From Clostridiales bacterium mt11 (lineage in GTDB: Bacteria; Bacillota; Clostridia; Tissierellales; Tepidimicrobiaceae): a stretch of 64,000 nucleotides of DNA. Made by a program: the position numbers and the translations under genes. Location of the stretch: the NCBI GenBank assembly GCA_001282665.1, contig LN874948.1, positions 752,213 to 816,212 on the forward strand. The letters run 5' to 3'. Under the pieces are notes generated by a model. That model saw only the letters and a list, made by a program, of their open reading frames with translations. It had not been told where the DNA came from and searched no databases. Of the stretch, positions 33,924 to 42,740 are shown one piece after another; positions within the stretch are counted from its first letter, which is position 1, and every line of letters begins with the position of its first letter.

Positions 33924-33952
33924 ATATCAGAACATTAGTTCTAAGTGAAGGG
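33924..33952 (-). promoter_or_regulatory. LexA-box promoter over decayed DNA
   Basis: Minus strand TTCACT-N17-TATACT with GAACTAATGTTC (33930-33941) in the spacer, the same layout as the SOS promoter at 23594-23622. It now leads straight into the gene fragment at 33852-33905. Confidence 0.6.
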
Positions 33953-34117
33953 AGGATGTTATGGTTTATTTGTTAGATGTGATGATTACTCTTTATAAGC
34001 TCTATTGCCGTTTTATGTATGTAGCATAGTAATTTATTAACACGATTATAAAAACTTGTCTTAGGCAAGAATATGAAGGTAGTTTTATGTAAGATTGAAG
34101 ATTTTAAGTAATGTTTA

Positions 34118-34354
34118 TTAAAATAAAAAATACAGAACTGAAAAAATAATAATTGCTAATAGACTAATTGGAATTAATAAATGTATTTTCTTTTTTGTAT
34201 CTTTGTATCTATGCCATTCATCTATCGCCTGACTTGTAAGTATTATCCAAGCTGAAATAATAAAAATATTCCGTGGAATGTCAATCCTCATAAGCCAAAG
34301 CATTAAATATATAGCTGAAATTGTACCTACAATAATTCGTCTTATCTTTTTCAT
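34118..34354 (-). CDS. Small membrane protein of unknown function
   Basis: 78 residues from the ATG at 34354, chosen for its CAGGAGATGG ribosome site; a longer frame to 34453 has none. Three hydrophobic segments (about 6-22, 26-41 and 58-77) are separated by a charged loop 'DEWHRYKDTKKK'. No family recognised. Stand-alone gene, divergent from the propeller genes. Confidence 0.55.
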   Translation of the reverse strand: MKKIRRIIVGTISAIYLMLWLMRIDIPRNIFIISAWIILTSQAIDEWHRYKDTKKKIHLLIPISLLAIIIFSVLYFLF

Positions 34355-34552
34355 ATAACCATCTCCTGATAGTATTTTTAGAATTTCCTTTAGATATTTA
34401 TAATTTAATATGACCCCTTTTCTATAAACACGTAATAACTTATCAACTAGCACAACAGATTAACTTATAATTACATTATACCAATATTTACTGTGTATTT
34501 ATATACCTTCACAAATACCTCCTTTAGATTTCATCTACTACAGAAATTATAA

Positions 34553-34580
34553 ACCCTTCTATGTTAATTTTCATATTATA
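34553..34580 (+). promoter_or_regulatory. Sigma-K-like promoter of propeller gene 1
   Basis: AC-N17-CATATTATA, matching the AC ... CATANNNTA late mother-cell consensus. Same layout before all three propeller genes. Confidence 0.65.
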
Positions 34581-34639
34581 TTGTAGAGATAAATCATCTC
34601 ATGAATTGTTATAAAGTAAATATGGAAAGGAGTTTTATT

Positions 34640-35716
34640 ATGTCATATATGAATTGTGATTATAGAGATAGATGTAGATGTTCACCTTGTCCAAAAGAAG
34701 ATGACAATTGTATGTTTAAAATTATCATAAGATGTCCACCTGGAGCAACTGGTCCTACGGGTCCTACTGGGCCAACAGGTCCTACTGGACCTACTGGACC
34801 AACCGGGCCTACGGGTCCTACACCTGTAACAGAATCAACTATTTATGTAGCTAATATGAATAGCAATACAGTGTCAGTAATAGACGGTAATACTAATATG
34901 GTAATAGCAACAATACCTGTTGGCAATTCTCCTGGTCATGTTGCAGTAAATCCAAATACTAAATTAATCTATATATCAAATCAAGGTGCTGGTACAGTAT
35001 CAGTAATAGATAGTAGTACAAATATGGTAATAGCAACAATACCCGTTGGCAGTTCCCCTAGAGATGCTGGAGTAAACCCAAATACTAACTTAATTTATGT
35101 CCCTAACACACTTAGTAACACAATATCGGTAATAGACGGTAATACAAATACAGTAGTTGATACAATACCTGCTGGGGGAGGTCCTGTAGTAGTAAGTGTA
35201 AATCCAAATACCAATTTAGCTTATGTGCCTAATGTTGCTAGTAACACAGTATCAGTAATAGATTTACAAACAAATACAATAGTTGATACAATACCTGTAG
35301 GCAATCAACCTTTTGGTATCAGAGTAAATCCAAACACCAACTTAATTTATGTAGCTAATCGAAATGACAATACAGTGTCAGTCATTAATGGCAATACAAA
35401 TGCTGTAGTAGCAACTATACCTGTTGGTGATACTCCTCAAAACGTTGCTGTAAATCCAAATACTAACTTTATTTATGTTGTTAATATTAATAGTGATACA
35501 GTATCAGTAATTAATGGTAATACAAATACTGTAGTAGCAACTATACCTGTTGGTGATCTTCCTTCTGATATTGATGTGGATCCCAATAATAATTTAATCT
35601 ATGTTACTAATGCTGGGGATAACACTACTTCAGTAATAGATGGTGCCACAAATACTGTTATTGCTACTATCCCCGTTGGAGCTCTTCCTAATGGAGTCGG
35701 AGTATTAACTTCTTAA
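34640..35716 (+). CDS. Collagen-like, seven-bladed YVTN-propeller spore-surface protein 1
   Basis: 358 residues from the ATG at 34640 (GGAAAGGAG upstream). Order: a short Cys-rich head ('RCRCSPCPKEDDNCMF', about 11-26), a collagen-like tract of one GAT and eight GPT triplets (about 35-61), and seven ~42-residue repeats of the type 'LIYVPNTLSNTISVIDGNTN' + T-V-V-A-T-I-P-V-G, i.e. a complete seven-bladed YVTN beta-propeller. No signal peptide. GPT collagen tracts mark exosporium filaments such as BclA; the sigma-K-like promoter supports mother-cell synthesis and a place on the spore surface. The Cys-rich head may cross-link it. Two paralogues follow. Confidence 0.85.
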   Translation: MSYMNCDYRDRCRCSPCPKEDDNCMFKIIIRCPPGATGPTGPTGPTGPTGPTGPTGPTGPTPVTESTIYVANMNSNTVSVIDGNTNMVIATIPVGNSPGHVAVNPNTKLIYISNQGAGTVSVIDSSTNMVIATIPVGSSPRDAGVNPNTNLIYVPNTLSNTISVIDGNTNTVVDTIPAGGGPVVVSVNPNTNLAYVPNVASNTVSVIDLQTNTIVDTIPVGNQPFGIRVNPNTNLIYVANRNDNTVSVINGNTNAVVATIPVGDTPQNVAVNPNTNFIYVVNINSDTVSVINGNTNTVVATIPVGDLPSDIDVDPNNNLIYVTNAGDNTTSVIDGATNTVIATIPVGALPNGVGVLTS

Positions 35717-35793
35717 ACAAAACAATTATTTAAAGATGTTTAAATAAAACCGCAAAAAATAAGAGGTGCTATCAGAAAATAGCTTCATAAAAG

Positions 35794-35823
35794 ATGAGAG
35801 GATTCCAAAAAGAATCCTCTCAC
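35794..35823 (+). terminator. Terminator after propeller gene 1
   Basis: GAGAGGATTC-CAAAAA-GAATCCTCTC, about 80 bases after the stop codon; T-content after it is modest. Confidence 0.6.
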
Positions 35824-36002
35824 CCTTTAGTTTATCTACCTTTTTCTGCCTTTGAACTTACTACCATTTTATATATTCTATGTTTATTCTTGCAGCCACA
35901 TTAAATATCTACCTTTAGCCCTATTTAATATCATTATGAAAACTTTTTTGTATACAAATTTTAAGTATATTTTTTCGTTATACTATTTTTACCTTTTTAA
36001 TA

Positions 36003-36188
36003 TTACTTATAAGCGTATATCAATATTGTTCCAATTATAGCAAGTACAACACCTATCTTGAAAAATAAAACGGTATTAGTGCCCCATGCTTTTTTATTTG
36101 AAGGTTTAATGGATAACCCACCTGCTGCAATTAAAATCACTCCTACAATAAGAATGGATAAACTCATTACGAATGGATTAAATTGCAT
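36003..36188 (-). CDS. Small two-TM membrane protein
   Basis: 61 residues with two hydrophobic segments ('SLSILIVGVILIAAGGLSI' and 'KIGVVLAIIGTILIYA') joined by a short basic loop. The ribosome site GGAGGTGATTAG is strong and correctly spaced, supporting a real gene. It lies antisense between propeller genes 1 and 2. No family recognised. Confidence 0.6.
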   Translation of the reverse strand: MQFNPFVMSLSILIVGVILIAAGGLSIKPSNKKAWGTNTVLFFKIGVVLAIIGTILIYAYK

Positions 36189-36336
36189 CTAATCACCTCC
36201 AATTATTTATATATTGATACTATTAGAATATGTTAAACCTTTTTCCATGATAACTTTAATTACATGATTTTTCCTATATAAATTATGTAGGACTTTCTTT
36301 ACCTTTGAATCCCCCATACTTGCTATCAAAATCATA

Positions 36337-36364
36337 ACCCTTCTATACCATTTTTCATATTATA
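36337..36364 (+). promoter_or_regulatory. Sigma-K-like promoter of propeller gene 2
   Basis: AC-N17-CATATTATA, as before gene 1. Confidence 0.65.
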
Positions 36365-36423
36365 TTGTAGAGATAAATAATTTCATGAACTATTATAAAT
36401 TCAATATGGAAAGGAGTTTTATT

Positions 36424-37494
36424 ATGTCATATATGAATTGTAATTATAAAAATAAATGTAGATGTTCACCTTGTCCTAAAGAAGATAATTGCTGTGGATT
36501 TAAAATCATCGTAAGATGTCCTCCCGGTCCGACTGGACCAACGGGTCCTACAGGTCCGACTGGACCGACGGGTCCCACAGGACCGACGGGGCCGACTGGA
36601 CCAACGCCAGTATCATGCGATATTTATGTAGCTAATAATCAAGACAATACAGTATCCGTTATAGATGGGGATACTAATACTGTTATTGCTACTATTCCTG
36701 TGGGAAGTGGACCAGTTTTTATGGGCACCAATCCCAATACAAAACTAGTTTATATTGCAAATCGAGATAGTGATACAGTATCTGTTATAGATGGAAATAC
36801 TAATTCTGTTATCGCTACTATACCTGTTGGAGATGGACCTTTCAGTGCTGCCGCAAACCCTAGTAACAATTTAATTTATGTAACAAATCAAAATAATGCC
36901 ACAGTATCAGTCATAGATGGGGATACTAATTCCGTTATTGCTACTATTCCTGTAGGAAGTGGTCCGACTGGAGTTGATACGAACCCAAATACAAATCTCG
37001 TCTATGTTGCAAATACAAGTAGTGATACAGTATCAGTTATAGATGGAAATACTAATTCCGTTATTGCTACCATTCCTGTAGGAAATTCACCAAGGGGAGT
37101 CAGTGTAAATCCCAATACCAATCTCATATATATCACAAATCTAGATAATACAATATCTGTTATAGATGGAAATACCAATTCGGTTATTGCTACACTACCT
37201 GTGGGAAATACAGCGGAAACAGTAGCAGTAAATCCAAATACAAATCTCATATATGTTCCCAATGAAGCAACTGATACCGTATCAGTCATAGACGGAGATA
37301 CTAATACTGTTATTGCTACTATACCCGTAGGAAATGTACCTGTAGCCGCTGCAGTAGATCAAGCTAACAACCTAATTTATGTTACTAATGCTCGTGACGA
37401 CACCGTTTCAGTAATCGATGGTGCTACTAATACGGTTATTGCCACCGTTCCTGTAGGAATTCGACCTTTTGGAGTGGGAGTATTGTGTTTCTAA
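36424..37494 (+). CDS. Collagen-like, seven-bladed YVTN-propeller spore-surface protein 2
   Basis: 356 residues from the ATG at 36424 (GGAAAGGAG upstream). Same plan as protein 1: head 'KCRCSPCPKEDNCCGF', nine GPT triplets, then seven YVTN blades ('CDIYVANNQDNTVSVIDGDT' to the ending 'NARDDTVSVIDGATNTVIAT'). Blades 3-6 carry near-identical 'VSVIDGNTNSVIATIPVG' units, pointing to recent internal duplication. Likely an exosporium or coat-surface protein made late in the mother cell; function beyond display or adhesion is unknown. Confidence 0.85.
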   Translation: MSYMNCNYKNKCRCSPCPKEDNCCGFKIIVRCPPGPTGPTGPTGPTGPTGPTGPTGPTGPTPVSCDIYVANNQDNTVSVIDGDTNTVIATIPVGSGPVFMGTNPNTKLVYIANRDSDTVSVIDGNTNSVIATIPVGDGPFSAAANPSNNLIYVTNQNNATVSVIDGDTNSVIATIPVGSGPTGVDTNPNTNLVYVANTSSDTVSVIDGNTNSVIATIPVGNSPRGVSVNPNTNLIYITNLDNTISVIDGNTNSVIATLPVGNTAETVAVNPNTNLIYVPNEATDTVSVIDGDTNTVIATIPVGNVPVAAAVDQANNLIYVTNARDDTVSVIDGATNTVIATVPVGIRPFGVGVLCF

Positions 37495-37512
37495 AAAGCT
37501 AATTACAAATTA

Positions 37513-37542
37513 AGCTATAGGTATTTGCCTATAGCTTTTTTG
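37513..37542 (+). terminator. Terminator after propeller gene 2
   Basis: AAGCTATAGG-TATTT-GCCTATAGCTT then TTTTTG. Confidence 0.85.
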
Positions 37543-37591
37543 TTTTGCAAAATTAAATACTATTAACTAACGCTTCCCATAGAAATAATAA

Positions 37592-37619
37592 ACCTTTCTG
37601 TACTATCTTTCATATTATA
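37592..37619 (+). promoter_or_regulatory. Sigma-K-like promoter of propeller gene 3
   Basis: AC-N17-CATATTATA, as before genes 1 and 2. Confidence 0.65.
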
Positions 37620-37678
37620 TTGTAAAGATAATTTATTCCATAAATTGTTATAAATTAAATATAGAGAGGAGTTTTAAA

Positions 37679-38689
37679 ATGTCATACATGAATTGTTACT
37701 ATGGGGACAAATCAAATTGCTTCCCCTGTCCTAAAAAGTGTGGTCGCTGGGAATTTAAGATCATTGTAAAATGTCCGCCAACTCCTACACCACCGCCTAC
37801 AGTAACATGCAATATTTATATAGCTAATAATGGCGATAATACCATATCCGTAATAGATGGAACTACTAATACTGTAACTTCTACTATACCCGTTGGAGAT
37901 GGACCTACCCTTATTGCAACAAATCCAAATACTGGATTAATTTACGTTACCAATAGAAATGATAACACAGTATCTGTAATAGATGGAGCTACAGGTACTG
38001 TAGTAGCAACTATACCTGTAGGAGATTTCCCTGAAGCTATAGGAGCGAATCCAAATACCAACTTAATTTATGTTGCTAATGCTGAAAGTAATACAATATC
38101 TGTAATAGATGGAGCCACCAACACAGTTATTGCTACTATACCTGTGGGAAATTTCCCTCTAGGAGCTAGCGTCAATCCAAATACCAATTTAATATATACT
38201 TCTAATAACGATGACAATACAGTATCCGTAATAGACGGAGCCACTAATTCAGTCATTGCTACTATACCTGTAGGAAATAGTCCTGAAGTACCAGATGTGA
38301 ATCCAAATACCAATTTAATCTATGTTCCCAATACTGGAGATAATACAGTATCTGTAATAGATGGAGCTACTAACTCAGTTATTGCTACTATACCTGTGGG
38401 AAACAATCCTGAAACGGCAACTGTAAATCCAAACACCAATTTAATTTATGTTCCTAACCCGGGTGATAACACAGTATCCGTAATAGATGGAGCTACCAAT
38501 TCAGTTATTGCTACTATACCTGTGGGGAATAATCCTATTAATGCTGCTGTAGATACAAATAATAATTTAATCTATGTTACAAATGCTGGAGATAATACCG
38601 TATCTGTAATAGATGGAGCTACCAATACGGTGATTGCTACTGTTCCTGTGGGAAATCTCCCTCTTGGAGCTGGAATATTGTGTTCATAA
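37679..38689 (+). CDS. Seven-bladed YVTN-propeller protein 3, without collagen tract
   Basis: 336 residues, GAGAGGAG ribosome site. Head 'MSYMNCYYGDKSNCFPCPKK' is related to the other two, but the GPT tract is replaced by a short proline-threonine linker (P-T-P-T-P-P-P-T-V-T). Seven blades follow; blades 4-7 are almost exact repeats of 'NTVSVIDGATNSVIATIPVG'. It would be a compact version anchored directly by its head, perhaps under the filaments. Same promoter type as its neighbours. Confidence 0.85.
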   Translation: MSYMNCYYGDKSNCFPCPKKCGRWEFKIIVKCPPTPTPPPTVTCNIYIANNGDNTISVIDGTTNTVTSTIPVGDGPTLIATNPNTGLIYVTNRNDNTVSVIDGATGTVVATIPVGDFPEAIGANPNTNLIYVANAESNTISVIDGATNTVIATIPVGNFPLGASVNPNTNLIYTSNNDDNTVSVIDGATNSVIATIPVGNSPEVPDVNPNTNLIYVPNTGDNTVSVIDGATNSVIATIPVGNNPETATVNPNTNLIYVPNPGDNTVSVIDGATNSVIATIPVGNNPINAAVDTNNNLIYVTNAGDNTVSVIDGATNTVIATVPVGNLPLGAGILCS

Positions 38690-38705
38690 ATAGAATCACG
38701 AAATA

Positions 38706-38738
38706 AAGAAGGGTTGAATTTTCAACCCTTCTTTATTT
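38706..38738 (+). terminator. Terminator after propeller gene 3
   Basis: AGAAGGGTTGA-ATTT-TCAACCCTTCT then TTATTT. Confidence 0.85.
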
Positions 38739-38931
38739 GATTAAAATGATAGAATACTTTCCTATTCTCAATTGTCAAGGTATTGTAATACAATTGTAAC
38801 CATATTGATATATTAGGATTATATAATAATAGCTAGAACGTCCAAGAAAAGGGGGGCTTCTTATATAAAAGTGGGACAAGTACACCTAAAAATGCTCCAC
38901 TTCGTTATAACGGATTAGAAAGGTGGCTTTT

Positions 38932-39642
38932 ATGAAAAAAGTATTAGGTCTTACTAGGAGATGTATTCAAGATTTTGATATGATCCAAGATGGTGATAGG
39001 ATAGGGGTTGGGCTTTCTGGAGGCAAAGACAGTATGGTGCTTTTATATGCTTTAAAACTATACCAAAATTTTAGTCCAGAAAAGTTCGAGCTAGAAGCCT
39101 TTACTATAGATTTAGGTTTTGATGGATTTAACATATCACAAATTGAAGGATACTGTAAAAATATAGATATACCCTTTAATGTGAAAAAAACAAATATAAA
39201 AAATATCGTCTTTGATGTACGTAAAGAAAAAAACCCTTGCTCTCTCTGTGCAAATATGAGAAGGGGTGCTCTCCACAATGCTCTAAAAGAAAAAGATTTC
39301 AACAAACTTGCATTAGGTCATCACACTGATGATGCCATTGACACCCTCTTCCTATCTATGTTTTATGAGGGGAGAATCAACACCTTATCTCCCAAATCCT
39401 TTTTAACAAGAAAAGAGTTATACGTAATAAGACCTTTCTTATATCTTTCCGAAAAAGATATAAAAAGTGCGATAAGTAAGTTTAAAATACCCGTAGTTAC
39501 AAATCCCTGCTATGTGGACAAGAAAACTAAAAGAGAAGAAATACATAATCTCCTAGAGAGTATTTACGCGGAGATACCAGGGGCTAGAGATAAAATCTTT
39601 ACGGCAATGAAGAATGGTAAAGAAGTTAACTTATGGTTTTAA
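38932..39642 (+). CDS. TtcA-type PP-loop tRNA thiolation enzyme
   Basis: 236 residues from the ATG at 38932 (AAAGGTGG upstream). PP-loop 'GVGLSGGKDSMVLLYAL' (about 26-42), two cysteines in 'PCSLCANMRRGALHNAL' (about 101-117) and a third in 'VVTNPCYVD' (about 188-196). 'LALGHHTDDAIDTLFLSMFY' is the conserved adenylation region. This set is that of TtcA, which makes 2-thiocytidine 32 of tRNA with a 4Fe-4S cluster; related TtuA enzymes thiolate U54, so the exact target base is uncertain. It precedes the secreted glycosidase by 19 bases. Confidence 0.88.
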   Translation: MKKVLGLTRRCIQDFDMIQDGDRIGVGLSGGKDSMVLLYALKLYQNFSPEKFELEAFTIDLGFDGFNISQIEGYCKNIDIPFNVKKTNIKNIVFDVRKEKNPCSLCANMRRGALHNALKEKDFNKLALGHHTDDAIDTLFLSMFYEGRINTLSPKSFLTRKELYVIRPFLYLSEKDIKSAISKFKIPVVTNPCYVDKKTKREEIHNLLESIYAEIPGARDKIFTAMKNGKEVNLWF

Positions 39643-39661
39643 TTAAGGAGAGGTGAAAATT

Positions 39662-42508
39662 ATGAATAAGTCATTTAAAAAGATTATAGTTTATTTGCTG
39701 ATTTTTAGTACGTTCTTAACATGGACCGCACCATCCCTTGCTGCAAAATCAGCTGTTAATATGCCTTATGTTATACACGAGAAAAAATCGTCAGAGCAGC
39801 TTGCTTCTGGGGTTGTGTATGAAAACATAAAGAAGTTTACATCCAAGGGCTGGTGGAATATAAATGTTGTAAGAGTAGATTTAACAAATGAATATGCAGA
39901 GATAAAGGGTTTAATGAATGGTAAGGGTATTTCTAGTAGAGATACGGTACGTAATATGGTAACAAGTAATAATGCCGTAGCAGGAATCAATGGAGACTTC
40001 TTTGACTACACTCCTGTAGCATCTCCTGTAGGAGGATTTATTCAAGATGGGGTCATCATTTCATCCCCTGTGGAAAAAGCTTATGCTTGGCCTTCATTAT
40101 TAATTGATATGTCAAATAAGGCTGAAGTAACCCTTTTAGATAGGAAAATGTCTGCAACTTCTATTAACACCGCTGGTACAGTTATTATCAATATGGTAAA
40201 TAAGCTAAAACCAAATTTTGAAGCAGTTTCTCTATTCAATAAATATTGGGGAGCTAAATCTCCTGGTAACACCAATTATAGTGACTTAGTAGAAGTGGTT
40301 GTAGATGATAATATAGTTACAGATATACGTATAGGTCAAGAACCTGTAGAAATAACTGAAAACAGATATATAATAGCTGCTAGAGGAATTTATAAAGATA
40401 ATCTATTAAAATTTTTCAATATAGGTGATGCAGTAAAATTAGATATAGCTACTACTCCAAATTTAGAAAATATTAAATTTGCAATTGGTGGAGGCAGTAT
40501 AATACTTAAAGACGGTGTTCCTATGGCTACCCATAATAATATAAAGGGTGACCAACCAAGAACGGGTATAGGTATAAGTCAAGACGAAAAGGAACTTATT
40601 TTAGCTACTATAGATGGAAGAAATACTTCCTATAAAGGAGTAAGCCAAGAGATGTTTGGAGCAATACTTAAGGATTTAGGTGCTTATAACGCTATAAACC
40701 TTGATGGCGGCGGTTCCACTACTATGGCTGTTAAACCTGTTGATGAACAAGTAGCTAAAGTTGTTAATAAACCTTCTGATGGAGGAGAACGTAGAGTAGT
40801 CAACGGAGTTGGAGTATTTTCCAATGCACCTAAAGGTGAACTTTCTTATATAAAGGTTAACACCGATGATACGAAGATGTTCCTAAATACATCAAGAAGG
40901 TTTACTATAAAAGGATACGATCAATATCATAACCCTGTAGAAGTAGATCAAACTAAAGCAGAATATAGTTTTACAGGAATTGAAGGGGAAATCAATGGAA
41001 ATACTCTAAAAGCAAAATCATCAGGTAATGTTTCTGTAACTGCTAATTATGAAGGATTGACTGCTAACATAGACCTAAAGGTTTTAAATACGGTTAAAGA
41101 TATTACCCTTCCAGTAGATAAGTTTAATGTAAATGTCAATGGTCAAAAGAATATTGGTACTATCTATGGTAAAGATAAAGATGGATTTAAGACAATAGTA
41201 TATCCTGAAGATATTAACTGGACTGTAACTAATAATATGGGTAATGTAAAAGATGGAATATTCTACAGTACAGAAAAGGTAGGTTCTGGTGCAATAACTG
41301 CTAAAATAGGTGAAGGTTTAGGTAATATTCTAGTATCCGTAGGCAGTAACGCAGTTTTAGTAGAGGACTTTGAAAAACTTGAAAACTTTAAATTTACTAC
41401 TTATCCTGAGTATGTAAGTGGCAACATTGAATTAAGTTCTTTTGCTAAGCAAGGTAGTAATAGTATTAAACTTAAATATGATTTTTCCCAAGGCGATGTT
41501 ACACGTGCAGCTTATTTAATCTTTTCTCCAAAGGGTAAAGATGGACTAGCTTTAGAAGGCAAACCAAGTAAGCTGGGGCTTTGGGTTAAAGGAGACGGCA
41601 ATGGTAGTTGGTTAAGAGGAACTGTTAGAGATAAGGATGGAAACAACCACACTCTAGATTTTACAAAATCCCTAGACTCTACTGATTGGCAATACGTTGA
41701 AGCAAACATTCCATCTAATGCAGTTTATCCTGTTACTTTAGATAGGCTTTATGTAGTTGAAACCGATGGTGCTAAAAAACATTCTGGTGAAATAATGTTA
41801 GATGGTCTAACTGCCGCATACGCTATTTCCTACGACAATGTAAAGGTTCCAGCTCCAAGTAAATTAAAGGATGATAAAAATGTTAAAAGTGAAAAAACCA
41901 AAGATGGTTTCTCATTTATTATAACAAAAGCAGCAAAGGATTTAGATAAAATAGCAGGATTTAATGCAGCTAGTAAGATACAAGATAGAGCAAATAAGCA
42001 CAACGTTAGTATATTCATGGCTGGAGGAGTAGATGCTGAATTTAGAAAGAATCTTAAATCTGAATTGATATTAAACTCTGGAACGGATTTCTATACTAAG
42101 AAGAAATTTAAAAATGTACTATTTATTGATGTTAATAGCTCAAAAGGTGGAATTAGACCTCAAAATCCTGAACAATGGCAATGGTTGAAAAATGATTTAA
42201 ATAACTCAGAAGAACAACATATTGTACTAATGCTCCCTACACCAATATTCGGCTCTGGAGGATTTAAAGATCCATTAGAAGCAGAACTACTTCATGAAAT
42301 ATTGGTAGAAACCTCTGAAAAGGGTAAGAGTATATGGGTAGTTCACGGTGGCAGCAGTACTAAAACCGATTTAAAAGATGGGATTAGATATATTCAATAT
42401 AATAACAATAAAGTATCAAGCCCTGAAAATGTTAAAGGGATAGAGGCAATAGAATTTGTTGTTAACGGCAGCAGTATAACCTATCAAATAAATCCAATAT
42501 TTAAGTAG
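39662..42508 (+). CDS. Secreted phosphodiester glycosidase (NAGPA domain) with C-terminal phosphatase-like domain
   Basis: 948 residues from the ATG at 39662 (AAGGAGAGGTG upstream). A signal peptide (about 1-28, cleaved near 'TAPSLAA') is followed by an NAGPA/DUF2233 domain (about 90-390) with 'VAGINGDFFDYTPVASPVGG', 'KFAIGGGSIIL', 'QPRTGIGISQDEKELILATI' and 'AINLDGGGSTTMAV', the catalytic pattern of phosphodiester alpha-GlcNAcases acting on wall teichoic acid or sugar-phosphate diesters. Then a Big-type domain (about 400-480), a carbohydrate-binding-like region (about 560-710), and a C-terminal domain with 'VLFIDVNSSKGGIRPQNPEQ' and 'HIVLMLPTPIFG' resembling a degenerate calcineurin phosphoesterase. 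Likely cell-wall polymer metabolism. Confidence 0.85.
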   Translation: MNKSFKKIIVYLLIFSTFLTWTAPSLAAKSAVNMPYVIHEKKSSEQLASGVVYENIKKFTSKGWWNINVVRVDLTNEYAEIKGLMNGKGISSRDTVRNMVTSNNAVAGINGDFFDYTPVASPVGGFIQDGVIISSPVEKAYAWPSLLIDMSNKAEVTLLDRKMSATSINTAGTVIINMVNKLKPNFEAVSLFNKYWGAKSPGNTNYSDLVEVVVDDNIVTDIRIGQEPVEITENRYIIAARGIYKDNLLKFFNIGDAVKLDIATTPNLENIKFAIGGGSIILKDGVPMATHNNIKGDQPRTGIGISQDEKELILATIDGRNTSYKGVSQEMFGAILKDLGAYNAINLDGGGSTTMAVKPVDEQVAKVVNKPSDGGERRVVNGVGVFSNAPKGELSYIKVNTDDTKMFLNTSRRFTIKGYDQYHNPVEVDQTKAEYSFTGIEGEINGNTLKAKSSGNVSVTANYEGLTANIDLKVLNTVKDITLPVDKFNVNVNGQKNIGTIYGKDKDGFKTIVYPEDINWTVTNNMGNVKDGIFYSTEKVGSGAITAKIGEGLGNILVSVGSNAVLVEDFEKLENFKFTTYPEYVSGNIELSSFAKQGSNSIKLKYDFSQGDVTRAAYLIFSPKGKDGLALEGKPSKLGLWVKGDGNGSWLRGTVRDKDGNNHTLDFTKSLDSTDWQYVEANIPSNAVYPVTLDRLYVVETDGAKKHSGEIMLDGLTAAYAISYDNVKVPAPSKLKDDKNVKSEKTKDGFSFIITKAAKDLDKIAGFNAASKIQDRANKHNVSIFMAGGVDAEFRKNLKSELILNSGTDFYTKKKFKNVLFIDVNSSKGGIRPQNPEQWQWLKNDLNNSEEQHIVLMLPTPIFGSGGFKDPLEAELLHEILVETSEKGKSIWVVHGGSSTKTDLKDGIRYIQYNNNKVSSPENVKGIEAIEFVVNGSSITYQINPIFK

Positions 42509-42519
42509 TTAAATTATAA

Positions 42520-42555
42520 AACCTGAACAGGGAATCCGTTCAGGTTTTATATTCT
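42520..42555 (+). terminator. Terminator after the glycosidase gene
   Basis: AAAACCTGAAC-AGGGAATCC-GTTCAGGTTTT. Confidence 0.85.
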
Positions 42556-42558
42556 TCA

Positions 42559-42636
42559 TCAATTCAATAAAATAAATCCAACTGTAAATACAGTAAGTAT
42601 AATAGCAAAAAAAGTATACATAGCTCTTCTTTTCAT
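42559..42636 (-). CDS. 25-residue single-span membrane peptide
   Basis: Reads M-K-R-R-A-M-Y then 'TFFAIILTVFTVGFILLN'. A positive start is followed by one membrane span, and a very strong ribosome site (GGAGGAGGGG) sits 4-5 bases before the ATG. No family is known to me. It lies alone between two convergently placed genes. Size and layout fit small regulatory membrane peptides or a type I toxin; expression is unproven. Confidence 0.5.
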   Translation of the reverse strand: MKRRAMYTFFAIILTVFTVGFILLN

Positions 42637-42707
42637 CTAACCCCTCCTCCTTTAAACTTTATTATTTACATCTGAGGGAACTTTTAATCTCAATTAGATG
42701 AAAATTT

Positions 42708-42740
42708 AAGGGATAATGGAGACTGTCCCCACTATCCCTT
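42708..42740 (-). terminator. Terminator of the transglycosylase gene, with GGGGACAG motif
   Basis: Minus strand AAGGGATAGTGGGGAC / GTCTCCATTATCCCTT, overlapping the stop codon. The arms contain GGGGACAG, related to the interspersed repeat in the 4.5-5.2 kb island. Confidence 0.65.

Larger units (their letters stand above)
33395..34117. other. Decayed region
   Basis: About 720 bases with no intact gene of convincing length. It contains the two copies of one gene's 3' end, a terminator and a LexA-box promoter, all listed separately. A 22-codon plus-strand frame at 33961-34029 has a good ribosome site (AGGGAGG) but no recognisable product. Confidence 0.5.

Noticed and set aside
33961..34029. 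22-codon plus-strand frame with good ribosome site next to a LexA box
   Set aside because: The LexA-box promoter is better oriented on the minus strand and the peptide has no clear feature; kept only as a remark.
34740..38650. Dense regular DNA repeats in the propeller genes, considered as a CRISPR array
   Set aside because: The repeats are in-frame protein blades with codon-level variation and no unique spacers; no cas genes nearby.
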